Below, one piece after another: positions 1-9,516 of a stretch of DNA of 64,000 bases. A program made the translations under genes and the position numbers. How positions within the stretch are numbered: the stretch's first letter is position 1; every line of letters begins with the position of its first letter. Below the pieces are notes generated by a model, which was not told the DNA's origin, searched no databases, and was given only the letters and a program-made list of their open reading frames with translations. The DNA is from Asaia bogorensis (lineage in GTDB: Bacteria > Pseudomonadota > Alphaproteobacteria > Acetobacterales > Acetobacteraceae), in NCBI RefSeq assembly GCF_900465345.1, contig NZ_UEGO01000001.1, forward strand, positions 141,439 to 205,438. The letters run 5' to 3'.

Positions 1-1
1 A

Positions 2-340
2 TTTGCCAAGCGGGTCAAGCCGAGCCCGCGCGGTGAACTTGAGATCACTGACCTGAACCAGATGTATCTGGAAGAAGGCACGCTTCAGGTCGATCGTCTT
101 GGCCGTGGATGCGCGTGGCTTGATGCCGGTATGCCGGACAGCCTGATGCAGGCCGGCCTGTTCGTTCAGACGATCCAGTCCCGCCAGGGTATGCTTGTCG
201 GTTCGCCGACCGAGGTAGCCTATCGCATGGGCTTCATTGATCGCGAACAGCTTCTGATCCAGGGGAACGCCAAGAAGAAGACCGAACTGGGTCGTATGCT
301 GCTTGAGCTGGCAAACCAGTCTCATTCAGGCCGTCACTAG
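2..340 (+). CDS. rfbA: Glucose-1-phosphate thymidylyltransferase, C-terminal part (5' end outside window)
   Basis: The reading frame is open from base 2 and gives the last 112 residues of an RfbA/RmlA-type nucleotidyltransferase, which makes dTDP-glucose from glucose-1-phosphate and dTTP. Recognisable C-terminal features are GELEITDLNQMYLEEG, the GCAWLDAGMPDSLMQA segment and the closing helix with the GFID motif. Family members are about 290 residues, so roughly the first 60% lies upstream. It is followed after 10 bp by rfbC and then rfbD in the same direction, the usual order of the dTDP-L-rhamnose operon. rfbB is not in the window and may lie upstream. Confidence 0.95.
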   Translation, partial: FAKRVKPSPRGELEITDLNQMYLEEGTLQVDRLGRGCAWLDAGMPDSLMQAGLFVQTIQSRQGMLVGSPTEVAYRMGFIDREQLLIQGNAKKKTELGRMLLELANQSHSGRH

Positions 341-350
341 GAGCAGGTTC

Positions 351-911
351 ATGAAAGTCGAACGTCTCGCCATTCCTGACGTCATCCTCGTCACGCCGCG
401 GCGCTTCAGTGACTCACGTGGGTTCTTCTCGGAAACCTACAACCATCAGAAGATGGTTGAGGCCGGGATCGATCTGACCTTCGTGCAGGACAATCAGAGC
501 CTTTCCGTTCAGAAGGGCGTCGTGCGCGGCCTGCATTGCCAGGTTGCGCCTTATGTCCAGGGCAAGCTTGTCCGTTGCACCAAGGGCGCGATCTGGGATG
601 TGGCGATCGATGCCCGCACCGGCTCGCCCACCTACGGCAAATGGGTCGCAGCGGAATTGTCCGAGGAAAACTGGTCGCAGCTCTGGGTGCCGCCGGGCTT
701 CCTGCATGGGTTCGTGACCCTGCAGGAAAACACCGAGGTTCAGTACAAGTGCACGTCGCTTTACGACAAGGCCTCGGAACGCGCTGTCATCTGGAACTGC
801 CCGCATCTGGCCATTGACTGGCCAATCAGCGCAGATGAGGTCGTTCTGTCCGACAAGGATCAGGTTGCGCCTCATTTCACTGAAGCCAAGGGATGGTTCC
901 AGTATTCATGA
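351..911 (+). CDS. rfbC: dTDP-4-dehydrorhamnose 3,5-epimerase
   Basis: 186 residues, the normal size for RmlC. This cupin-fold epimerase converts dTDP-4-keto-6-deoxyglucose to dTDP-4-keto-L-rhamnose in the cytoplasm. Visible family motifs are RRFSDSRGFFSETY near residues 17-30, QDNQSLS, and RGLHCQ with the catalytic His at about 62, then the WVPPGFLHGF strand. The ATG at 351 is chosen because an in-frame start 48 bp upstream lies inside rfbA and would add a non-homologous N terminus. The stop overlaps the rfbD start (ATGA), which implies translational coupling. Confidence 0.96.
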   Translation: MKVERLAIPDVILVTPRRFSDSRGFFSETYNHQKMVEAGIDLTFVQDNQSLSVQKGVVRGLHCQVAPYVQGKLVRCTKGAIWDVAIDARTGSPTYGKWVAAELSEENWSQLWVPPGFLHGFVTLQENTEVQYKCTSLYDKASERAVIWNCPHLAIDWPISADEVVLSDKDQVAPHFTEAKGWFQYS

Positions 912-1810
912 GCACGACATCTGAAAAAACGATCCTCGTCACGGGTGGACAAGGTCAGCTCGCCACGTCGCTGAAGACCCTTGGCGGAGATCGTGTGATC
1001 GTTGTCGGTCGTCCCGAATTCGATCTTGCCAGCCCCGAGACCATGGCAGCGACGCTGGCGCGTTACACGCCCTCTCTGGTGGTGAACGCGGCAGCCTGGA
1101 CGGCGGTGGATCTGGCGGAAAGCGAAATCGAGGGCGCAAAAGCGGCCAACGAGACCGGTCCGGCCGAGCTGGCCCGTCTTTGCGCGGCGCAGGACATTCC
1201 GCTCATTCATGTCTCGACCGACTATGTGTATGCCGGTGACAAGGGCTCGCCCTATGTCGAAACCGACCCTGTCACGCCGCAGACGGTTTATGGTCGCACC
1301 AAGGCGGCAGGCGAGCAGGCCGTGCTGAAGGCGCAGCCGAAGAGCGTGATCCTGCGTACGGCCTGGGTCTATTCCGGGCACTGCAAGAACTTCGTGCGGA
1401 CCATGGTCAATGCCGGGGCCAAGAACACCCATCTGAAGGTTGTGGGCGATCAGTATGGTTGCCCCACCAATGCCGATGATCTGGCCAAGGCCATTCTGGG
1501 GATTGCGGACCAGATCGAGGCCGGTTGGCAGGAGAGGTTTGCCGGCCTCTATCATGCCTGTGGCACAGGTGAGACAAGCTGGCATGGCCTGGCGGTTGCT
1601 GCCCTCGAAGAGGCCGTGCGTCATGGCCAGACCATGCCGGTCGAGGTGACCGCCATTCGTACGCAGGACTGGCCTACCCCGGCCAAGCGCCCGCAGGATT
1701 CGCGCCTTGATTGCAGCAAGCTCGAACAGGTCTTCGGTATCCGCCTGCCTGAATGGCGCGATGGCGTTGCCCGTGCTGTTGACGAGCATTTTGCGGCGCA
1801 GTCGGCCTGA
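908..1810 (+). CDS. rfbD: dTDP-4-dehydrorhamnose reductase
   Basis: 300-residue short-chain dehydrogenase/reductase that performs the last step of dTDP-L-rhamnose synthesis, the NAD(P)H reduction of the 4-keto sugar. The N terminus carries the Rossmann motif TGGQGQLA (residues 12-19). The substrate-site motif STDYVYAG is at 103-110, and the catalytic Tyr and Lys are in VYGRTK (Y128, K132). The ATG at 908 overlaps the rfbC stop by 4 bp; a start 15 bp earlier would add a short unlikely extension. It sits in the rfbA-rfbC-rfbD-glycosyltransferase operon. Confidence 0.96.
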   Translation: MSTTSEKTILVTGGQGQLATSLKTLGGDRVIVVGRPEFDLASPETMAATLARYTPSLVVNAAAWTAVDLAESEIEGAKAANETGPAELARLCAAQDIPLIHVSTDYVYAGDKGSPYVETDPVTPQTVYGRTKAAGEQAVLKAQPKSVILRTAWVYSGHCKNFVRTMVNAGAKNTHLKVVGDQYGCPTNADDLAKAILGIADQIEAGWQERFAGLYHACGTGETSWHGLAVAALEEAVRHGQTMPVEVTAIRTQDWPTPAKRPQDSRLDCSKLEQVFGIRLPEWRDGVARAVDEHFAAQSA

Positions 1811-1812
1811 GC

Positions 1813-2832
1813 GTGGCGCAGGGCAATAGTGTTCTGACCTCACCACCGCATCTCTATGCGGTGGGTGGACGTGATACGGAGCGGGCGGCCTCGGTGCCGC
1901 CCGTTGCGATTCTGTTGTCCGTCTATAACGGTGAGGCGTATCTCAACCAGCAGCTCGACAGCTTTCTGGCACAGACAGAGAGAAACTGGTGCCTCTACTG
2001 GCGTGATGATGGCTCGCATGATGCCTCACGCGCCATCATGCTCTCCTTTCAGGAGCATCGTGGTCAGGGGCGCTGCATCGAGATTGACGCTGAACCCGGC
2101 AATATCGGTGTTGCCCGTTCCTATGTGCTCCTGCTCGATGCGGCGCCGCCGGATGCGCTGATCGCATTTGCAGATCAGGACGACGTCTGGGTTCCCGAGA
2201 AACTGCAATGGGGCCGTCAGGCCCTGAGGGGCTGCGAGGGACCTGCCCTTTATTGTGCGCGTCAGTATCTGACCGACGAATCTCTTACGGTATCGGGGCC
2301 TTCGCTGCCGCTTCGCCGTCGGCCTGATTTTCGTACATCTCTCATCCAGAATCTGGCTACGGGCCATACCATCCTGCTCAATCCGGCAGCGTCAGCACTG
2401 ATACGCTCCACCCTGCCACCCAAGGGCATACTTCATGACTGGTGGAGCTACGCCCTCGTTCTGGGTATGGGGGGACAATTCATTTTCGATGAGCGCTGTG
2501 TGGCACTTTACCGGCAGCATCGTCGCAATGCAGTCGGGGTCGAACGCTCGATCCTGACCCGTGGTCTGCGTGCCATACGGCGCGGTCCCACATCGTTCAT
2601 GGCCCTTCATGTCGCGCTGGTGACGCATCTTCTGCAACCGGATCTTTCGGTGCATCTCAAGCCGCAATCACGGGCATTTCTGCTGCGCTTGCGCAAGGCG
2701 CTGGGTGGCGGAATCAGGGAGCGACTGCGTTTCTTGATCGAGGAACGTGGCTTTGTGCGCCAGCGTATGGCCGAGACGTGGCTGTTCCGGCTGTGGTTCC
2801 TGCTTTACGGCAATTCCAGTCCGAAACTCTGA
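1813..2832 (+). CDS. Family 2 glycosyltransferase (possible rhamnosyltransferase)
   Basis: 339 residues beginning with GTG two bases after the rfbD stop. After a 30-residue leader comes a GT-A fold: VAILLSVYNGEAYL (31-44), the nucleotide-binding RDDGSHD (64-70) and the metal-binding ADQDDVW motif (120-126). This is the pattern of GT2 enzymes that transfer rhamnose or similar sugars during O-antigen or exopolysaccharide synthesis. The acceptor cannot be read from sequence. Its position at the end of the dTDP-rhamnose operon makes dTDP-L-rhamnose the likely donor (inference). The last 28 bp overlap the convergent pseudouridine synthase gene. Confidence 0.85.
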   Translation: MAQGNSVLTSPPHLYAVGGRDTERAASVPPVAILLSVYNGEAYLNQQLDSFLAQTERNWCLYWRDDGSHDASRAIMLSFQEHRGQGRCIEIDAEPGNIGVARSYVLLLDAAPPDALIAFADQDDVWVPEKLQWGRQALRGCEGPALYCARQYLTDESLTVSGPSLPLRRRPDFRTSLIQNLATGHTILLNPAASALIRSTLPPKGILHDWWSYALVLGMGGQFIFDERCVALYRQHRRNAVGVERSILTRGLRAIRRGPTSFMALHVALVTHLLQPDLSVHLKPQSRAFLLRLRKALGGGIRERLRFLIEERGFVRQRMAETWLFRLWFLLYGNSSPKL

Positions 2833-3494
2833 CAGCTCTCGCGCATGAAACCAGGAGGGGTTGCCCGTGCACTCACCTGATCATCGCGCAAAGACAGATC
2901 GAGCGAGCGGCTCATGAGGTGTAGGGCAGCCTGTCCGCCGCCATAGCGCTCATCACCCAGAATGGGGCAACCCAGCAGCGCACAATGAACGCGCGCCTGG
3001 TGAGTGCGCCCTGTCAGCAGGGTCAGTTCAAGAAGGGCATGAGTCCTGCCGCGGGAAAGGACACGCCATGAGGTGCGGGCGCTTTGTCCTTCGGGGTGTG
3101 TTTCCATATGCCAGCCAGCCTGCGTACTTACCTTGCGCAGGGGGGCGTCGATCAGACCTTCGTTTTCCTTAGGACCGCGATGCACGACCGCCCAGTAGGT
3201 CTTGCGGACATTGCCTGAGGCAAAAAGCGCCTGTGCCTCCACGAGGGCCTGCTTGCGCAGGGCAATCATCAGACAGCCGGAGGTGTCTGTATCGAGGCGG
3301 TGCACCAGCCACGGGCCATCCTTGCGACGCGACAGCAGGGGAAAAAGCGCTTCGACAGAATGGCGTGCCTTGGGCCCTGGATGGACCGGAAGCCCGGCAG
3401 GTTTGTCGATCACGACCAGGCGCGGGCTCTCATAAAGAACCGGATAGGGAAAGCGGTCGCTTATCGCATTGTCGGTCATCGGGCGGTCAGTCAT
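2805..3494 (-). CDS. RluA-family pseudouridine synthase
   Basis: About 229 residues. The catalytic motif HRLDTDTSG contains the nucleophilic Asp, and RTHQARVHCALLGCPILGD is the typical C-terminal RNA-binding/active-site stretch of the RluA/TruC group. No S4 domain is present, so it is a short RluA-like enzyme isomerising uridine in rRNA or tRNA; the target position cannot be deduced. Starts at 3494 (ATG) and 3479 (ATG) are both plausible and neither has a clear Shine-Dalgarno. An upstream TTG at 3545 would overlap ftsK through a poly-C tract and is less likely. It lies 47 bp downstream of ftsK, probably cotranscribed. Confidence 0.88.
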   Translation of the reverse strand: MTDRPMTDNAISDRFPYPVLYESPRLVVIDKPAGLPVHPGPKARHSVEALFPLLSRRKDGPWLVHRLDTDTSGCLMIALRKQALVEAQALFASGNVRKTYWAVVHRGPKENEGLIDAPLRKVSTQAGWHMETHPEGQSARTSWRVLSRGRTHALLELTLLTGRTHQARVHCALLGCPILGDERYGGGQAALHLMSRSLDLSLRDDQVSARATPPGFMRESCQSFGLELP

Positions 3495-3541
3495 CGTACA
3501 GGCTGGGCATGAAACGGCGTCAGGGCAGGGGAGGGGGGGGG

Positions 3542-6208
3542 TCAATCCTCGTCGCGCTGACGGCGGGCGAGGACTTCGCGCTTGCCCACATGATTGGCAG
3601 CGCTCACGATCCCCTCTTTCTCCATCTGCTCGATGATCTTGGCCGCGCGATTATAGCCGATCGACAGGTGACGCTGGATGAATGAGGTCGAGGCCTTGCC
3701 CTCACGCGTTACCAGATCGACAGCCTGATCGAACAGGCTGGATTCGGCATCGTAATTGCCGCCACCCATACCGTTTCCGCTCGAAGAGGCGCTTCCACCT
3801 TCATCCTCGAGGCTGGAAATCACCTCGTCGTTATAGACAGGCTCGCCCTTGCTGCGCAGATCGGCCACCACATCCTCGACCTCGCTATCGGCCACGAAAG
3901 GTCCATGCACGCGGGTGATACGGGCCGCGCCCTGCATGTAGAGCATGTCGCCCTGGCCCAGAAGCTGCTCGGAACCCTGCTCACCGAGAATGGTGCGGCT
4001 GTCGAATTTGCTGATCACCTGAAAGGAAATACGCGTCGGGAAATTGGCCTTGATGGTGCCGGTAATCACATCGACGGAGGGACGCTGCGTGGCCATGATC
4101 ACATGGATGCCGGCCGCACGGGCTTTCTGAGCCAGACGCTGCACCGCAGCTTCGATTTCCTTGCCTGCCACCATCATCAGATCGGCCATTTCGTCGATCA
4201 CCACCACGATATGCGGCATCGTCTCGAGTGCAAGCTGCTGTTCGTCGAAAACCGGCTGGCCGGTCTCGGGGTCGAAACCGGTCTGCACGCGACGCGTCAC
4301 CAGTTCTCCCGTCGAGCGGACCTGACGCACGCGCTGGTTATAGCCCGTGATGTTGCGCACCTGCAGATGCGCCATGGAACGGTAGCGCTTGTCCATCTCG
4401 CGCACGGTCCATTTGAGCGCGGCCACGGCCTTGTTCGGCTCGGTTACGACAGGCGTCAGCAGATGCGGAATCCCGTCATAGATCGAGAGTTCGAGAATTT
4501 TCGGGTCGATCATGATAAGGCGGCACTCTTCCGGCGTAAGCCGGTAGAGCAGCGACAGGATCATGGCATTGACGCCCACCGATTTGCCCGAGCCTGTGGT
4601 ACCGGCAATCAGCAGATGCGGCATCTTGGCCAGATCGGCATAAACCGGATTGCCTGCAATGTCCTTGCCGAGCGCCAGACGCAGCTGCGCCCCCGGTTCA
4701 TGGAATTCGGGTGTATCCAGCAGCTCAGAGAAATACACCGTCTCGCGCGAAGCGTTGGGGACTTCGATACCAATGACATTGCGCCCCGGCACGGTGGCGA
4801 TACGCACACTCAGCACCGAAAGCGAGCGTGCAATATCATCCGCCAGACCGATCACGCGGGCCGAGCGAATACCGGGTGCCGGTTCGAGCTCGTAAAGCGT
4901 GACCACCGGGCCAGCATGGATATCACCAATCTGACCCTGCACACCGTAATCGGAAAGAACCTGTTCCAGCAGGCGGGCATTTGCCTGCAAGACCTCATTG
5001 GACGGGCCATTGCCGCCATGAGCAGGTGCCTTGCGCAGCAGGCCCAGCGATGGCGGCTGCCAGCCTGTATTCTCCCAACCCTGACGGGCGGCGGGTGCAG
5101 GCTGGGGCTGAGCGCTGCGCTCGGAGCGTGTGCGACCAAAGCCGAAAAATCCACGCTTGGGCTCTTCTTCCTGCGGCGGCGGTGAAGGTTGTTCTTCCGT
5201 AAATGATGTCGTGTCTTCGATTTCTGAATAGCGCGTTACGGCTGCCGCTCTTGGCGCACTATCCTGATCACGCGCAATCTGGGCGAGTTGCATGGCGTAG
5301 GGGTTGGAGGGGGGCTGTTTCTGGACAGCCACCGGCGCAGGGTTCGACGCCTGCGGCGTGCGCGTGGCTGGTACTGGCTCTTCGATCTTCTCAGGGGGCT
5401 GCAACCAGCCGGTATTGGCTGGAATGAAAGGGGCACGCGCCGCTTCCTGGCCGCGCCTCGGGGCAGGATAGGGATGTTCGTGCCGATAGGCGTTCGCCTC
5501 GACAGGTTCATAGCTGCTCCAGTCTGGCGGAGCGGACTGGCGTGCCTTGTTGCTCATGCGTCGCGCCAGGTTTTCCGAACCGCGCCCCACTGAACGTACC
5601 CCATGAAACAGGGCACGCCATTCACTGCGACGTAGTCCAACAGCCAGCGGAACGAGCAGTATCGCCAGCAGCAATCCTAGCAGGGAGAAAACAACGCCTC
5701 CCGCACGTCCCATGATTGCATGACCCGTGGCAACAAGATGGCTCGCCAGAACAAGGCCAAGTTGTCCCCCCAGCCCCGCGCGGGAGGGCCAGCTTGTCGT
5801 GAGTGCTGGTATCAATACCTGCAATGTGGCGATCAGGGCTGACGCTACGGGCAAAAGGCAGAAAAACGCAATGAAACGCAGTACCGGTACGCTCAGCGCA
5901 TGATGGCGCATGATCTGCCAGGCCCAGCACAGCATGACAATAATCGGCAACGCACTCGCCAGTCCGAGCCACTGCACCAGCCCATCAGCCAGTGTTGCCC
6001 CAGGCTGACCCAGCAGGTTCGTCGGCATCGCTGTCGTGGCCGTGTCGAATGACGGATCCTGCGGGTTATAGCTCCACAGGGCCACACCCAGCGCGAGAGC
6101 AAGGGCCAGCAGGATAAATCCGCCAAGTTCCGTCAGCCTGTCCTGAAACGGGCCACGCTCTCTGGGATTTGTCGTGCCTGATGAAAAGAAGCGGCTGAAC
6201 GAAGCCAA
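3542..6208 (-). CDS. ftsK: DNA translocase FtsK
   Basis: 888 residues. The first about 200 residues hold four hydrophobic helices that anchor the protein at the septum. A Pro/Gln/Glu-rich linker (about 210-410) follows, then the motor: Walker A in [13 protein letters not shown] (about 530-545), Walker B in [11 protein letters not shown] (about 660-670), and a C-terminal winged-helix gamma domain (about 825-888, with [17 protein letters not shown]) that reads polar KOPS DNA sites. FtsK pumps chromosome ends apart and activates XerCD at dif. The start is a TTG at 6208 with AGGAAG about 8 bases upstream. Confidence 0.97.
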   Translation of the reverse strand: MASFSRFFSSGTTNPRERGPFQDRLTELGGFILLALALALGVALWSYNPQDPSFDTATTAMPTNLLGQPGATLADGLVQWLGLASALPIIVMLCWAWQIMRHHALSVPVLRFIAFFCLLPVASALIATLQVLIPALTTSWPSRAGLGGQLGLVLASHLVATGHAIMGRAGGVVFSLLGLLLAILLVPLAVGLRRSEWRALFHGVRSVGRGSENLARRMSNKARQSAPPDWSSYEPVEANAYRHEHPYPAPRRGQEAARAPFIPANTGWLQPPEKIEEPVPATRTPQASNPAPVAVQKQPPSNPYAMQLAQIARDQDSAPRAAAVTRYSEIEDTTSFTEEQPSPPPQEEEPKRGFFGFGRTRSERSAQPQPAPAARQGWENTGWQPPSLGLLRKAPAHGGNGPSNEVLQANARLLEQVLSDYGVQGQIGDIHAGPVVTLYELEPAPGIRSARVIGLADDIARSLSVLSVRIATVPGRNVIGIEVPNASRETVYFSELLDTPEFHEPGAQLRLALGKDIAGNPVYADLAKMPHLLIAGTTGSGKSVGVNAMILSLLYRLTPEECRLIMIDPKILELSIYDGIPHLLTPVVTEPNKAVAALKWTVREMDKRYRSMAHLQVRNITGYNQRVRQVRSTGELVTRRVQTGFDPETGQPVFDEQQLALETMPHIVVVIDEMADLMMVAGKEIEAAVQRLAQKARAAGIHVIMATQRPSVDVITGTIKANFPTRISFQVISKFDSRTILGEQGSEQLLGQGDMLYMQGAARITRVHGPFVADSEVEDVVADLRSKGEPVYNDEVISSLEDEGGSASSSGNGMGGGNYDAESSLFDQAVDLVTREGKASTSFIQRHLSIGYNRAAKIIEQMEKEGIVSAANHVGKREVLARRQRDED

Positions 6209-6628
6209 ATTCGCGTCTTCCTGTCTTTGCGCAATACATCATACCCCGCGCATGGGGCATCGAGCATCGTCTGGATCTATACGTGTCGTGTGGCAGAACT
6301 ATAGCGGAACGTCGTGCGGAGACGAGAGCAAAAAAGGCCGAAATCTGCCGTTAACGAGGTGTTATTGCCCTGCTCGACAGGAGGCGATCCCATCCAATGC
6401 CACAGAAGGATCGTGGGCCGGGCGTTTCCCGGGCAGAGACAGGAGGAGCAGGAGCTTTCGCCCGCCCGGATCCACAGAGAGCGCCGGAAGGGCAGGTTGT
6501 GCTGGAAGACTGCATCGTTTTCCACCAGGGGACGGTGGTCGTCTGGGGCACTGTCTGATGTCAGGCGCTGAGCGGATACGATTTTCCTGCTCGGACGCCG
6601 CAAAGAGCCCTGCTGAGACGATCTGGCG
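6209..6628. other. 420-bp intergenic region between ftsK and rsmD
   Basis: Both neighbours are on the minus strand, so this contains the rsmD 3' region and the ftsK promoter. Frames that stay open here have low-complexity, Arg/Ser/Pro-rich translations and no convincing domain. A 53-codon plus-strand frame (from about 6398, AGGAGG 12 bases before ATG) is possible but unsupported. The word GTTTTCCACCAGGGG (6517-6531) recurs nearly identically at 36562-36576 in another intergenic region. Confidence 0.5.
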
Positions 6629-7183
6629 TCAGGATGCGCGCCAGATCCTGACCTGGGCCACACCGAAGCGCCGTTCGGTCAACAAGGGAAGCTCGATGGC
6701 GAGTTCGTCCTTCACTGCGGTCTCAGCCACGATAATGGCTTCAGGGGCAATCCAGCCAGAGCGGGCCAGAGCCTTGAGGGCAGACGGGATAAGGTCCTTG
6801 CCATAAGGCGGGTCCAGAAAGACGAGCGTGCAGGGGCGCGGCGCGCGTGGCGCTCGCGTAACATCGCAGGTCAGCACGGACAGGTCGCGGTCCTCGAAGC
6901 GGCAGGCGCGGATATTGGCCGAAATCACGGCGCGGGCGCTGCGGTCCTGCTCCATGAAAACGGCGGAGGCGGCGCCGCGTGACAGGGCTTCGAGCCCCAG
7001 CGCGCCAGTGCCGGCAAAGGCATCGAGCACATGGGCGCTGCTCAGGAAGTCCGAACCGGCCCAGGGGGCGTGGGCCAGCATGTCGAACACGGCCTGACGG
7101 GCGCGATCGGAAGTGGGGCGGGTGGTCTCGCCCCGTGGCGCTTGAAGCGCGACGCCTTTGCGTTCACCGCCGACGATACGCAT
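6629..7183 (-). CDS. rsmD: 16S rRNA (guanine(966)-N2)-methyltransferase
   Basis: 184 residues, normal RsmD length. The N terminus MRIVGGERKG and the RPTSDRARQAVFDML block are family hallmarks. The S-adenosylmethionine loop is DAFAGTGALGLEALSRGA (54-71) and the N-methyltransferase catalytic motif DPPY is at 124-127. It methylates G966 of 16S rRNA during 30S assembly. The ATG overlaps the stop of the upstream rluB gene (TAATG), so the two are translationally coupled. Confidence 0.96.
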   Translation of the reverse strand: MRIVGGERKGVALQAPRGETTRPTSDRARQAVFDMLAHAPWAGSDFLSSAHVLDAFAGTGALGLEALSRGAASAVFMEQDRSARAVISANIRACRFEDRDLSVLTCDVTRAPRAPRPCTLVFLDPPYGKDLIPSALKALARSGWIAPEAIIVAETAVKDELAIELPLLTERRFGVAQVRIWRAS

Positions 7184-7989
7184 TATTCTTCTTCGGCATC
7201 CGGGCTGGTCGTGTCGGGGGTTGTATCCCTGACCACCCGGCGCACGCGACGTGGGGCCGCTGCAAGGCCGGGGATCTGCTCGCGCAGGATCTTGCCCTGC
7301 ACCTCTTCAATCTCGCGTTTTTGCAGCGTGCCAAGCTGGAAGGGGCCATAGGAGACGCGGATCAGGCGGCTGACATGCAGGTTGAGACCCATCATGACGC
7401 GCCGGATTTCACGGTTCTTGCCTTCCTGAAGGCTGACGGTCAGCCAGGCGTTATCGCCCTTCTGCGAGTCCAGACCGGCTTCAATGGGACCATAGCGCAC
7501 ACCATCGAATTCCGAGCCATGAGCCAGAGCGGCCAGCTTGCGCTCGTCCACAACGCCGAACACGCGCACACGATAGCGGCGTATCCAGGCATTGGAAGGC
7601 AGCTCAAGGCGGCGGGCAAGCTCACCGTCATTGGTGAGCAGAAGCAGCCCTTCGGAATTGATGTCCAGACGCCCGACGCTGACAACACGCGGCATGCCCT
7701 CAGGCAGGGAGTCGAACACGGTGGGTCGTCCCTGCGGGTCACGATGGGTGGTCATGAGCCCGTCCGGCTTGTGATAGCGCCAGACACGGGTGTGTTCCTT
7801 GCCCCCGATCACCTTGCCATCGAGCTGGATGATGTCGCCATCCTGTACGAAGGTGGCGGGATGCTCGACCGAAGAGCCGTTCATGCGGATGCGACCGGCC
7901 TCGATCATGCGTTCGATGTCGCGTCGGCTGCCCACACCTGCGCGGGCCATCCATTTGGCGATGCGTTCGCCCTTCTGTTCTTCGGTCAT
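7183..7989 (-). CDS. rluB: RsuA/RluB-type 23S rRNA pseudouridine synthase
   Basis: 268 residues. An N-terminal S4 RNA-binding domain (about 8-55, IAKWMARAGVGSRRDIERMI) is followed by the RsuA/RluB/RluE/RluF catalytic domain with the Asp-containing motif VGRLDINSEGLLLLTNDG (D109). The KPDGLMTTHRDPQGRPTVFD segment is typical of RluB, which modifies 23S rRNA helix 89; assignment within the subfamily is less certain than the family. It is coupled to the gene upstream (ATGA overlap with the glutamine-amidotransferase-like gene) and downstream (rsmD). Confidence 0.92.
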   Translation of the reverse strand: MTEEQKGERIAKWMARAGVGSRRDIERMIEAGRIRMNGSSVEHPATFVQDGDIIQLDGKVIGGKEHTRVWRYHKPDGLMTTHRDPQGRPTVFDSLPEGMPRVVSVGRLDINSEGLLLLTNDGELARRLELPSNAWIRRYRVRVFGVVDERKLAALAHGSEFDGVRYGPIEAGLDSQKGDNAWLTVSLQEGKNREIRRVMMGLNLHVSRLIRVSYGPFQLGTLQKREIEEVQGKILREQIPGLAAAPRRVRRVVRDTTPDTTSPDAEEE

Positions 7990-8759
7990 GCTCGTCTGTC
8001 CTGTGGTGTCGCGTGTCGGGCCGCGTCGATGAAACCAGCCAATAGACGCGCGTCACCCGGATCGATAGCGAATTCCGGGTGCCACTGCACCCCCAGATAA
8101 AAAATTCCGTTGCCAATGTCGTTGCCGGTGTCCGTGTCGGCGTCGGGGGCCTCGATGGCCTCGATCAGGCCATCAGGGGCACGGGCACTCACCAACAGAC
8201 CCCCAGGGTCGCGCACGCCCTGATGATGGGAGGAATTGACCCGCATGGTGGTGCACCCGGTGTAGTGGGCCAGGCGCGATCCGGGGACGAGGATCACATC
8301 GTGACCGGCTTCGTCGCGCGGGTTGGGTTGTTCATGAGCGATCGGCCCCGGTGCATGATCGGGAAGATGCTGGTGCAGTGTCCCACCCCAGGCAATGGCC
8401 ATCAGCTGCATGCCGCCGCAGATGCCGAGTACCGGCAGGCTACGATGGCGGGCGGCTGCAATATAGGCCAGTTCGGCGTCCGTGCGTCCCGGTTTGAGGG
8501 TCGTCTGCGGATGCAGGGCCTCACCATAGAGTGCAGGGTCGGGGTCAAACGCGCCTCCGGTGACAACAAGCCCGTCCAGACGCCCCATATAGGCCTGCGC
8601 CAGATGGGGCTCGTGGGGCAGCCCCACCGGCAGGCCGCCTGCGTTGCGGATGGCATCGAAATAGTTTTGCCGCAGGGCGTGATAGGGCCAGCGGGAAAAA
8701 TCCTTTGGGCCACCCGCCTCGATATCGAGGGTAAGGCCGATGAGGGGCACGCGTGTCAT
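7986..8759 (-). CDS. Class I glutamine amidotransferase-like hydrolase (PuuD-like)
   Basis: 257 residues from the ATG at 8759; a frame extension to 8840 would add 27 residues without homology. The fold carries the nucleophilic Cys in LGICGGMQL (C114) and the His-Glu pair in GVQWHPEF (H227, E229), the triad of peptidase C26 enzymes such as gamma-glutamyl-gamma-aminobutyrate hydrolase. The substrate is not deducible; removal of a gamma-glutamyl group from a polyamine or related compound is a family-based guess. It is first in an operon with rluB and rsmD, joined by a 4-bp stop/start overlap. Confidence 0.85.
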   Translation of the reverse strand: MTRVPLIGLTLDIEAGGPKDFSRWPYHALRQNYFDAIRNAGGLPVGLPHEPHLAQAYMGRLDGLVVTGGAFDPDPALYGEALHPQTTLKPGRTDAELAYIAAARHRSLPVLGICGGMQLMAIAWGGTLHQHLPDHAPGPIAHEQPNPRDEAGHDVILVPGSRLAHYTGCTTMRVNSSHHQGVRDPGGLLVSARAPDGLIEAIEAPDADTDTGNDIGNGIFYLGVQWHPEFAIDPGDARLLAGFIDAARHATPQDRRA

Positions 8760-8845
8760 GAGGTGGATGTAAGCAGGGTTTTCCGGCAAACAGAAGGCAG
8801 GCGTGCAGGATAGCACGACGAACGATGGGAGGGGGGTCATACGGC

Positions 8846-9409
8846 ATGGGGCAGAAGCACAGTCATCACCCCTCCTCTCTCACCCGGACGGGGGATGAAA
8901 GCGCCCCCCCTGATAGGCGTGACGATGGCATTGACCCGCCGCGTCTGGACCCGTCCGAGGCCATGAGCTGTGCTCTAGACGCAGCCCGTGATGCGGCCTC
9001 ACGGGGCGAGGTGCCCGTGGGTGCGATCGTGCTTGGGGCAGATGGACAGGTTCTGGCCTGTGCCTCGAATGAGGTTGAGCAAAGGCTCGACCCCAGTGCC
9101 CACGCGGAAATTCTTGCGATGAGGGAAGCGGCGCGGGTGCTCGGGTCGCGGTCGCTCGCCTCGTGCACCCTGGTCGTGACGCTGGAGCCCTGCCCCATGT
9201 GTGCAAGCGCCATGACGCATTTTCGCCTTGGACGGGTGATTTATGGTGCCTACGACCCCAAGGGGGGCGGGGTCGATCATGGACCACGTATTTTTGAGCA
9301 ACCGGCCTGTCTGCATCGGCCTGAAGTGATTGGCGGGGTGCGCGAGCATGAAAATGCTGAATTGCTGAAGAAGTTTTTCATAACATTGCGGGAATCGCGC
9401 GCGTCCTGA
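8846..9409 (+). CDS. tadA: tRNA-specific adenosine deaminase
   Basis: 187 residues in the chosen frame. It converts A34 to inosine in tRNA-Arg(ACG). The zinc site of the cytidine/deoxycytidylate deaminase fold is complete: HAE (H86, E88) and PCPMC (C116, C119), with GEVPVGAIVLG before it and VYGAYDPKGGG-type sequence after. The start is uncertain. ATG 8846 has GGAGGGGGG about 12 bases upstream, but gives a 35-residue extension beyond E. coli TadA. ATG 8825 and ATG 8963 are alternatives, the last trimming part of the expected first helix. The gene is divergent from the puuD-like gene. Confidence 0.93.
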   Translation: MGQKHSHHPSSLTRTGDESAPPDRRDDGIDPPRLDPSEAMSCALDAARDAASRGEVPVGAIVLGADGQVLACASNEVEQRLDPSAHAEILAMREAARVLGSRSLASCTLVVTLEPCPMCASAMTHFRLGRVIYGAYDPKGGGVDHGPRIFEQPACLHRPEVIGGVREHENAELLKKFFITLRESRAS

Positions 9410-9516
9410 AACGGATTACCACGTTTTTACGCGCCCCTATTCTGGACGAACCGAAGGACGGTTCATAAGTTCTCTTGATCACACCGCACCCTGATGGTGC
9501 CAAAGCTGGAAAGATC

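Noticed and set aside
872-1846. 324-codon frame antisense to rfbD
   Set aside because: Shadow of rfbD; no family resemblance and no ribosome site.
3905-5185. 426-codon frame antisense to ftsK
   Set aside because: Shadow of ftsK codon bias, with no recognisable protein features.
6277-6663. 128-codon frame between ftsK and rsmD
   Set aside because: It overlaps the rsmD 3' end, and its Ser/Pro/Arg-rich translation shows no domain.
9391-9415. EcfG-like promoter (GGAAT...CGG) upstream of degP
   Set aside because: The -10 is CGGA rather than CGTT, so the match is incomplete.
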